Source: Teratosphaeria epicoccoides (lineage: Eukaryota; Ascomycota; Dothideomycetes; Mycosphaerellales; Teratosphaeriaceae). From it: a stretch of DNA of 64,000 bases. The translations under genes were made by a program, and so were the position numbers. Positions within the stretch are counted from its first letter, which is position 1. The number at the start of each line of letters is the position of its first letter. The stretch covers positions 118,397-182,396 of the forward strand of contig JADDMT010000061.1 of assembly GCA_021401465.1 (NCBI GenBank), read 5' to 3'. This document shows, piece after piece, positions 56,986 to 64,000 of this stretch. The notes below the pieces were generated by a model that was given only the letters and a program-made list of their open reading frames with translations, was not told the origin of the DNA and made no database searches.

Positions 56986-57420
56986 TGTTATAGTTACTTA
57001 AGATAGTAGTCAGGTGACTTTAATCACATGCAAGCTAAGGCTTCTTTAGAGAGAGCTAACATAAGCAGGAGCTAAGACAGTATGACTAGTACAAAGGTAA
57101 TTCTAATTAGTAAGTAGATATAACATGATTTAAACGCCTCGAAGCTATAAGGGCATCTCGACGTTCCTAAGCACATAGGAGAACTAATCGCTACTAATCA
57201 AGCTAATCGCATGTTACTTAGTTACGCTTAGTTATGCTTAGTTTGTTTATACTAATCGCTTGTAGCTCTCGGCCTTGCCTACGATTAGTGGCCTTAGTCT
57301 AGGCACGTACGGCTTAGACTAAAGTGTAATACTATCCCCCTTTTAGCCTAGCTTTGTCCTAAAGCTTAGTTCTTAAGTCATTAGGGTCGCTTGCCTTTAT
57401 AGCTATTATAGCTTTCTATA
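56986..57420. other. Unassigned stretch upstream of the Cys-rich ORF
   Basis: No frame recognised. It contains a short direct repeat AGTTACGCTT/AGTTATGCTT/AGTTTG near 57221-57245. It may be the promoter region of the ORF at 57421. Confidence 0.35.
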
Positions 57421-57898
57421 ATGCCTAATTCCCTCCTGAAGCCTTTAACTTGTCGTCATTGTCAACTAGCTAATCTTCTAGATTTAAACGGGTCTATTAT
57501 AGTAAAGGCGTACTCTACCTGCAAGAAGAACAAGCGGGTATGTAAGGTGCATCCTTACTCTAGGAAGTGCAATAAGTACGTTCGTTGCGGTTAGTACTAC
57601 GACATACAAATAACTAAATCGGAATTCGACTGTCTTTGCGCTAAGAAAGAGAGGTTGCAATCTGCGATAAGAGGTACGCGCGAGGCCTAAGAGGAGGCTC
57701 GAAAGCGCGTAGAAGAGGCGTAGCAGGTAGTAGAGTTAGTGTATGAAAACTCTCGAACTACATTTGCTTATAAGATGCACCTATACTAACAATTAGATCT
57801 TGTAGAAAAGAGGGCGAATAATGCTATCGCGGTCGAAATTGCGAACATTAAGGAGCTAGTAGAACAGGAGAGGCAAGAAGAGGCAGCCTAAGGGCTAT
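57421..57898 (+). pseudogene. Cys-rich coiled-coil ORF cut by element G
   Basis: ATG at 57421 opens a frame of about 159 codons with five TAG/TAA stops at Gln/Trp-type positions. Residues 11-65 are Cys-rich: C-R-H-C, then C-K-K-N-K-R-V-C-K-V-H, K-C-N-K-Y, R-C-G and C-L-C-A-K. Residues 70-155 are a Glu/Arg/Ala-rich coiled coil. It matches the minus-strand ORF at 5260-5726 through C-K-x-x-K-x-V-C-x-V-H, K-C and the coiled-coil position, and extends further at both ends. The LTR of element G starts at 57899, inside or at the end of the frame, so G probably inserted into it. By analogy with element A it may be the antisense ORF of a lost Gypsy element. A zinc-binding nuclear role is only a guess. 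Confidence 0.62.
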
Positions 57899-58061
57899 CT
57901 GTGAAGGGCGAAGCCCTGAGTCTTAGCACAGGCTAGGGCCTGTGCGACCCCTGACGAAGCCGGCTATAAAAGACCGGACAGCTGGCAGATAGTCCTTCTC
58001 TCCCCATCGTACTTGTTGAATACCACATGAACCCCTGTGTATACGCTGTTCACCCGTGACA
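57899..58061 (+). repeat. 5' LTR of element G (163 bp)
   Basis: Starts TGTGAAGGGCG and ends CACCCGTGACA, i.e. TG...CA. No second copy is in the window, so the limits rest on the termini, TATA box, priming site and gag position. Confidence 0.7.
57965..57970 (+). promoter_or_regulatory. TATA box in the LTR of G
   Basis: CTATAAAAG lies 36-41 bases upstream of 58006, the transcript start predicted from the self-priming pairing. Confidence 0.65.
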
Positions 58062-58063
58062 TT

Positions 58064-58072
58064 AAGTACGAT
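58064..58072 (+). other. Self-priming site (PBS) of element G
   Basis: AAGTACGAT, 2 bases after the LTR end, is the exact complement of ATCGTACTT at 58006-58014 in the LTR. It does not resemble a tRNA 3' end (no TGG). Pairing of the mRNA 5' end with this site is the mechanism known for Tf1/sushi-type chromoviruses. Confidence 0.72.
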
Positions 58073-58082
58073 CAATTTCACC

Positions 58083-59288
58083 ATGGATAGGCCGTCCCCT
58101 AGCTAATTAACCCCGGTGTCCGAAGGATCCACGAACGAGGAAGCGTTAGCAGAAATGCGCCATGTCGTCGAGGGAATGCATACCTAGCAACAGCAAATTA
58201 TGGCCGAGCTGACAGCCACGAGGGCCGCGTTAAATGAATCGGAGTCCTGATAGCGACAGAACCCGGGCGTCCTGTCGGAGGAGCTACTAAAGACCCTCGC
58301 GGACGCGCTAGCCGTAGTAACGCGTGCGAACTCTGTCGTAGAACCGACGGTACCCCGAGAATAGAGGCTACTAACGTGGGACGGAAAAGCCGAATCGTTC
58401 AGGGATTACCTGCTCCGTATTAGGAGTTCGTTCAGGGCGCGCTCTAGGGTAAAACCCCCGATAGGCGCGGATTATTACTAGAACACGATCTACGACACCC
58501 TCCCCGCTTGCCAGCGTGCCCGGATGCGCCATTTCTGGGAGAAAGGAGGCCCGGACGGAGCGAAGGACCCTGAAGCTTTCCTCACGCAACTTGAGGCCGT
58601 GTTCGCGGACAGCAACGAGACAGCGAGAGCTCTGGAACAGCTCACGAACCTCCGACACGCGGCAGGCCAACCATGGCACGAGCACTAGCTGGAATTCGAC
58701 GAACTCCTGCTGTCCGCAGGAGGAGACTAGTAGACAGATGACGCGAAGATCAGATACCTCAAGAATTCGTTTTCGAACCCCGCCAGGATGTACACGGCGA
58801 ACGTGAGAGACAAGGGGGACTACTACGCGTTTGCGGAGGAGGTCGAAAGGGTCATGACAAACTCCGAGGCAACCGACTAGTTCAAGGCGGCCCATAGGAG
58901 GTAGTTAAGAGACAAGAACAAGGACTCCGAAGGTATTCCTACGGCTGCTGTGCAAGTGCCTAACCCCGGAGTCGGATCCCGAATAGACGCGGATAGGGAT
59001 ACGGTCATGGCACCGACTCGTACCGCAGGAGACCGATATGACGGCAAAGGACCCCGACAAAACAACGGGGGGAAACGACGCGCCAGATAGGTGGACGCCA
59101 CGGAGAGAGAGAAACGCCGGGAGAATAACCTGTGCTACCGCTGCGGAGCGTCTAGACACTAAGTCAAGGGGTGTCCCTACGCCTCGGCTACACCCCTAGC
59201 CCGGATCAATACGACTAGAGTGTCGCCATCGCTAGAGGACGATGGAATGGCAGAGGAACCCGGGAGGAACAACTCGGGAAAAGATTGA
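58083..59288 (+). pseudogene. Gag of element G
   Basis: ATG at 58083 in the context CACCATGG opens a frame of 401 codons ending at TGA (59286-59288). Structure: helical N-terminus with a Gln-rich stretch, a capsid core (L-T-W-D-G-K-A-E-S-F near 58368-58397; H-F-W-E-K-G-G-P-D-G-A near 58528-58560) and a zinc knuckle at 59133-59174 (C-Y-R-C-G-A-S-R-H, then C, spacing CX2CX4HX4C, ligands intact). The frame holds 16 internal stops, mostly TAG replacing Gln or Trp, so it is dead, but there is no indel. The final stop is probably original because it directly follows the frameshift signal. The Gag-Pol ratio would be set by that signal. Confidence 0.88.
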
Positions 59289-59316
59289 CTCCCGCTTGGA
59301 GTCAGGAAGCGGGAGT
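59276..59316 (+). promoter_or_regulatory. Programmed -1 ribosomal frameshift signal of G
   Basis: GGGAAAA (59276-59282) is placed in the gag frame as G GGA AAA, a canonical slippery heptamer, two codons before the gag TGA. After a 5-base spacer comes a perfect 10-bp stem, ACTCCCGCTT (59288-59297) with AAGCGGGAGT (59307-59316) and a 9-base loop. A -1 shift here enters exactly the pol frame. The loop sequence GGAGTC could add a pseudoknot or alternate pair. Confidence 0.82.
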
Positions 59317-62300
59317 AACGGAGACATTAGCAGAAGGATAGGAGAGAGTTAAGGGATCCATAGACGGGAACCTGATCTATACTGATGTAGTCCTGGCAAA
59401 TAATACCGGGACATTAGCTCTCATCGATGAAGGGTGCTAATGCTACGCTGCAATTAACGGAGACCTAGCAAAAGGTCTCGGCTTGAGCTTAATAAGCAAG
59501 GAGTCACGCATAGCGAGGGGCGCAACAGCGTCGATGCGAGACTCCGCGGTAGAAGGAGTAGTCGCCTTCTAGATGGAAATCGAGGGGTTCTAGCAACTAG
59601 TGTACGCATACGTAGTAAAGGATCTAGCCTTCCCCCTGATACTAGGGAACCCCTAGAAGGCTCACAATAAAGTGCGGACCGCGCCAGAAAGGCGTCGGTA
59701 TTAGCATGGAAGAGCGGGACGGTAGATAAACGAAGGACGGAACTACCGAGAATACGAGGACCGCGGGAACTTTACCCGGGTATGCGCGACCGCGACGGCG
59801 GATGTCGCGGAGGCCTTAAAGGCAAAGGAATATCCGACGCTAGACGAGTTGAAGAAGGCGTTACCTCCGGAGCTTCAGCACATGGCTCCGCTGTTCTGCC
59901 GCTAGGAAGCGGAAAAATTAGCGCCACACCGCCCTGGCATCGACTACCGCATCGAACTCCGCGAAGAACTAGACGGATCCTAGCCGGCTCTGCCGTGGGG
60001 GCCCCTGTACGGCATGTCGAAGGAGGAACTACTGGTTTTAAGGAAGTCCTTAGACGAACTGTTAGGGAAGGGATTCATTCGGCCTACTAACTTAGAGGCT
60101 GCGGCTCCCGTGCTCTTTGTCCGGAAGCCGGGGGGAGGGCTCCGGTTCTGCTGCGATTACCGCGCCCTTAACGCGATCACAAAGCAAGATAGGTACCCCC
60201 TCCTGTTGATACCGGAGACCTTGAGGAACCTCACGGGCGCCTGGTGGCTCACTAAGGTAGATGTAGTGTCGGCCTTCTACCAAATCCGTATGGCAAAAGG
60301 CCATGAGTACAAGACAGCCTTTCGCACGAGGTTCGGTTCATTTGAATAGCTAGTGTGTCCGTTCGGTTTATCTAGGGCTCTGGCAACGTTCTAACGATAT
60401 ATCAACATACTGCTACGCGAGGAATTAGACGACTGCGCCTCTGCGTACATAGACGACGTCATCATATACAGTGGCGGTTCGCGAGAAGACCATTTCGCTA
60501 AAGTAACGCGAGTACTCTAGAAGCTCTAGGACAGAGGCCTCTACCTTGACCCCAGGAAGAGCGAGTTCGCCAAAAAGGATATCAAGTACCTAGGGTTCAT
60601 AATACACGCCGACAGAAAAGGCGTGGGGACCGAGCCAGAAAAGGTAGAGGCCGTGCGTAACTAGGAGCGACCAAAAACACAAAAGGAAGTCCGTAGATTC
60701 CTCGGCTTCGCTAACTACTACAGGATGTTCATCCCGAACTACTCGAAGACGGCCGGGCCCTTGACGGCGCTTACAGGGAAGGGCAGACCGTTCTCCTAGG
60801 GGGAACTCGAGGAGTCCGCGTTTAGAACGCTGAAAGCGAAGTTCTGTTTGGCGCTAGTCCTTTCTCAATGGAACCCGGAGCTGCCGACCTTTTTAGAGAC
60901 CGACTGCAGCGGGTTTGCGTTAGGGGCGGCTCTCCTGCAAGAAAACAACGGAGTCCGGAGACTAGTAGGCTTCTTCTCGCAGAAACTCAACAAGGCGGAG
61001 ATTAATTACGACATCCATGACAAAGAGATGCTAGCCGTGATATCTAGTCTGAAGTTCTAGGGCCCCGAGCTGAAGTCGTGTAGGCCCTTCACTATTCTCA
61101 CGGACCACAAAAACCTGGAGTACTTCATGGTCAAGCGACAGCTGTCCGAGCGGCAGATACGGTAGTACGAAACCCTCGCGCAATTCTAGTTTTCCCTGGT
61201 ATATCGCCCAGGCGCCGAAGGAGTAGTCCCGGACGCGCTGTCGAGACGAGAACAGGACACGCTAGGAGCGGAAGATAAGGAATCACGGTTTAGGAGGTTT
61301 TTGGACCTGGAAGTCGTGGAGAGTTAGCCGGACCCCGTGGATGAGAGCAGGGACGTCGTACCGATTACCCCGATCGGCCTGTTACCTACTACCGTAGAGA
61401 ACGAACAGCAATTCGCTAACTCCGCAACCTCTAACCAGGAGCCCATGGGGCCGTTCCAGGACAGCACCCTTAATGACCTATGGACAGCCACAGTAGAGAA
61501 AGACGAGCTGTACTCGACAGTGTTAAAAGCAGTAAAGAGCGGCTCCCGGGCGCTACTAGCTAGAGCGAGGCTAAAACTACAAGCGGGGGACTGCAAGATC
61601 GACAAGAGGGGCTTCCTGCGATACCGCGACAAACTATAGGTCCTAGGAGCAAACGACAGTCAGCCTGGGGGCGAGACCCCGGACTCTAACGACGAAAGTA
61701 ACGACATGCTTAGGACGAAGCTCATTTAGTCCGTGCACGACGCTGCGGTATACAGGCACCTAGGACGGGACGCCACGACGATGATCCTAGGGCGCGACTT
61801 CTACTAGCCGTTACTGTCTAAGCATGTCCGGCGGTTCCTGAGGAACTGCGACCACTGCGGTCGCAACAAAGTGTAGAGAGAGCACAAGCACGGACTACTG
61901 AAGCCATTACCGGTTCCCGACAGATTCTTCCAGGAGATCTCCATGGACTTCATGACAGACTTGCCTGACTCCGAGGGATGTCGATACCTATGGGTTATCA
62001 AGGATCGCCTATGCAAGTACGTGGTTTTGCAGGTGATGCCTAGCATGAAAGCCGAGGAGTACGCGGAGAAGTTCATGGATTGCTAGGCCTGGTACCATGG
62101 AATGCCGACGGCTATTACGAGCGACTAGGGCACTAACTAGACTAGCACCTTCTAGACGACCTTCTGCAAAGGAATGGGCGTGTCCTAGCGGTTAAGCTCC
62201 GCGTACTACCTACAAACAGACAGAGGCCCCGAACGCCTGAACTAAGAAGTACAAGCGTACCTCCGGAACTATATCAACCATGAGCAATCCGACTAGAAGC

Positions 62301-63133
62301 GATGGCTCCCCGTGGCTCAACTGGCGCTAAACGGGAGGTATCATTCGGGAATTGGCATGAGCCCCTTCTTCGCCACCTATAGCTACGAAGCACAGGGCCC
62401 CGTACCTTTAACCGAGGACCCCGCAGGGCCTAGCCCGTTGAAGGCAGCCGAGAGGGCAAAGACGTTCGTGGGAAAGATTCGGGACATAACGGGAATCTGC
62501 CAAGCAACAATGGCGGCTTCCGCGCAGGAACAGGAGGAGTCCGCTAATAAACGCCAGAACCCCGCCCTAATTTATAAAGTCGGTGACAAGGTCTGGCTAG
62601 ATCTACGGAACTACACTACAGAGAGACCCAAGAAAAGCTTGGACGCCAAGCATGCGAAGTACACGGTAGCCGAGGTGTTATCACTAGTCTCCATCCGCTT
62701 GACTAGGCTCCCGAACAACATATACCAGGTGTTCTATACCGACCTGCTAAGACTAGCGGGCAAGGACCCTATGCCTAGGCAGGAGAACGACGACGAACAG
62801 CCGGACCCCCTTCTGTTTAAGTCGCACGAAGAGTGGTTAGTAGAAGAGATACTCTGCGCGAGGGACAAGAGAAGGGGGAGAGGACGCGAGGTCCTAGTGA
62901 AATGGTCAGGGTACTATAAACCTACATAGGAGCCCCTAGAAAACCTAATGGACACCGAAGCAATAGACCGCTTCGAGCGGGCTTAGGGAAGCGCGGAGAA
63001 CAACGACGGCCCTAGAGAGAGGTAGGACAAGAAGAAAAAGGAAGCGAGATGCAGGACCTAACAAAGGGAGTCTAGCATTCGTAACGAGGAGTACAGGCGT
63101 TTAGGAAAGGACAAAGTTAGAGAAAAAAATTGA
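59276..63133 (+). pseudogene. Pol of element G (PR-RT-RH-IN-chromodomain)
   Basis: One uninterrupted frame of about 1286 codons to TGA at 63131-63133. Protease near 59426 reads I-D-E-G-C, with Glu where D-S/T-G is usual. RT: F-C-C-D-Y-R-A-L-N near 60147, F-Y-Q-I-R near 60277, active site Y-I-D-D near 60449. RNase H: E-T-D-C-S-G near 60896, K-E-M-L-A near 61024, T-D-H-K-N near 61100, P-D-A-L-S near 61230. Integrase: H-D-A-A-V-Y-R-H and C-D-H-C zinc residues (61738-61860), then catalytic Asp in M-D-F-M-T-D, Asp in T-S-D, and Glu in L-N-x-E-V. Chromodomain at about 62830-62960, V-L-V-K-W-S-G-Y with the first cage Trp intact and the second TAG. Some 30 TAG/TAA stops at Gln/Trp positions; the last 60 residues are charged. 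Inactive only through RIP. Confidence 0.93.
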
Positions 63134-63208
63134 CATTAGGTAGCTATTTATACAACAAAAGAAAGAAAAGAAGAAAAACCCCCCCGGCCGCGGGCCCCCG
63201 TGCCGAGG

Positions 63209-63710
63209 ATGGAGGACCCTAGCGACAATCAGGCGGGATTGTCACTAGGGGCCTCACTGGCGGGGCTAGCCCCCCCGTCGCCCGAGGGGCCCTCGCCGGA
63301 CCCCCTAGACTCGCCGACCGGGCTGCCGTCGGAGTCCCCGGCCTCTCGGTCGGAGCCCCGGGCAGCAGCGCCAGACTGACGGCGACGAGGGCGGGGCTGG
63401 CCGAGTTAGCGGAGCATTTTGCGCGGACACTAAGTAACGCGTACAGGGCTTTGCAGTTTAGGCGCTTGCTAGCGCAGCGCCGGCAGGCGCGGGCTCGGGT
63501 AGACTAGGCAGATTCATTAGCTGAAGCCAGGCACAACGACGAGGACTCCTGAACATACCGATTAGGGGACGCAATCTACGCCCCGGAGGGCGCAGTCGAC
63601 GTAGTGGATAGTAGGGGCCATCTGGTTCTAGTCAGTATCGCCCGGAATCCCGGAGAAAAGGCCAGAGGGTAGGAGAAAGAAGAGGGGGGGGCTTACGGTT
63701 TTAAGTGAGC
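63209..63710 (+). pseudogene. Post-pol ORF of element G, unknown
   Basis: After the pol stop comes a purine-rich stretch (63150-63175), then ATG at 63209 opens a Pro/Ser-rich segment of about 56 codons (M-E-D-P-S-D-N, later S-E-S-P-A-S). A neighbouring frame takes over near 63365-63400 and stays readable to about 63710: A-E-L-A-E-H-F-A-R-T-L, R-A-L-Q-F-R-R-L-L-A, then Y-R-L-G-D-A-I-Y-A-P-E-G-A-V and G-H-L-V-L-V-S-I. A single indel would join the two. The stops in the second part (TAG, TGA, TAG) fit Gln or Trp. It lies on the same strand as pol, unlike the antisense ORFs of other elements here. No known domain recognised; it may belong to G or to the sequence G inserted into. Confidence 0.5.
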
Positions 63711-63714
63711 ATGT

Positions 63715-64000
63715 GAGAGAAAGGAAGCAAGAGTGATAGCGAAGGGCGCTTTTTATATGGCAAGGGACGCACTAGCACGGGCCTAGGAGCGCCCCCACAA
63801 TGGCTCGGATGGCGATGAATAGAAGTGAAGTGAAGAAGGGTGGAAAGTGAAGTGGACTTGAATAAGCGAAGTAGAGTCTAGAAACCCGGCAAGACCGGCT
63901 GGAGGCCGGGCTGTAGGCACAGGAGAACGGGGAGCGTAAGAAGTGTGAAGTGAAGTAGACTTAGACAGGTAGAGGGGACTTAGACAAGAGAAGTGAAGTT
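63715..64000. other. Purine-rich, GAAGTGAAG-repeat stretch at the window end
   Basis: No coding frame seen. GAAGTGAAGT-type motifs recur near 63822, 63844, 63938 and 63988, and a TATA-like TTTTTATATGG is at about 63750. It might be the 3' untranslated part of G ahead of an LTR beyond the window; I cannot prove it. Confidence 0.35.

Larger units (their letters stand above)
57899..63714 (+). mobile_element. Ty3/Gypsy chromovirus G, young, lightly RIP-mutated
   Basis: 5' LTR, self-priming site, gag, frameshift signal, pol with chromodomain and a post-pol ORF. The 3' LTR is not found before 64000. GC content is visibly higher than in the other elements, and no frameshift mutation is needed to read pol from 59276 to 63133. 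This points to a later arrival that suffered little RIP. Confidence 0.9.

Noticed and set aside
57221..57250. Telomere-like TTAGGG arrays
   Set aside because: The short AGTTAYGCTT repeat does not match the fungal telomere unit and has only two to three copies.
58371..58895. Minus-strand open frame of 174 codons opposite gag of element G
   Set aside because: The plus frame over the same bases encodes a coherent Gag leading to a zinc knuckle. The minus frame is Arg/Val-rich with no motif and is a shadow of a GC-rich gene.
1..64000. Alternative genetic code with TAG as a sense codon
   Set aside because: TAG replaces both Gln (CAG) and Trp (TGG) at conserved positions, which no single reassignment explains, while unmutated CAG and TGG codons remain. 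CpA to TpA mutation on both strands explains both.
1..64000. Host genes, tRNA or rRNA genes
   Set aside because: All long coherent frames resolve into retrotransposon proteins or ORFs attached to them. I saw no tRNA box A/B pair or rRNA segment by eye; a covariance-model search would be decisive.

Overview
The window looks like repeat heterochromatin of a filamentous ascomycete (Pezizomycotina). I recognise no host gene, tRNA or rRNA. Nearly every base can be assigned to LTR retrotransposons that were stacked inside one another and then damaged by repeat-induced point mutation (RIP). The reading frames are coherent for hundreds of codons, but Gln and Trp codons have become TAG (less often TAA or TGA), which is the CpA to TpA signature of RIP on both strands. 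The tetramer CTAG is strikingly abundant.

Layout: (1) 1-5250, a Ty3/Gypsy chromovirus A (+), followed by a Cys-rich coiled-coil ORF on the opposite strand (5260-5726). (2) 6296-10171, a second Gypsy family, B (+). (3) 10172-17776, Gypsy family C, copy C1: gag-pol on the minus strand, 5' LTR at 17386-17776, and a separate ORF on the plus strand. (4) 17949-34094, a chimeric C copy (C2, pol on +) split by a complete Copia element D (20552-28902). (5) 34095-37172, a truncated C copy (C3). (6) 37173-40678, two head-to-head fragments of a B-like Gypsy family, F. (7) 40679-56631, C copy C4 (gag-pol on -) split by a complete Copia element E (44117-51640) and by a 315-bp Gypsy RNase H fragment. (8) 56632-57898, a C-family 3' fragment, an unassigned stretch and a second Cys-rich coiled-coil ORF. 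(9) 57899-64000, Gypsy element G (+), GC-richer and only lightly mutated, with 5' LTR, self-priming site, gag, a textbook -1 frameshift signal, pol with chromodomain, and a post-pol ORF. Its 3' LTR is not in the window.

The main discovery candidate is a shared architecture. In Gypsy family C (four copies), Copia D and Copia E, the space between the end of pol and the 3' LTR holds a long ORF on the strand opposite to gag-pol. Three C copies have a TATA box upstream of it, and the Copia D version runs about 640 codons in one frame. Element A ends in the same way with a Cys-rich coiled-coil ORF. These antisense ORFs are unrelated in most of their sequence but tend to have Cys-rich N-terminal parts and low-complexity or coiled-coil tails. 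I infer recurrent acquisition of an independently transcribed accessory protein; its function is unknown.

Other mechanistic signals survive the mutation. Families C and G each have a 9-nt priming site complementary to a segment downstream of the LTR TATA box (Tf1/sushi-type self-priming). Both Copia elements carry the same half-tRNA(iMet)-type primer site. Coordinates of degraded genes are approximate to within tens of bases, because starts and stops are mutated.
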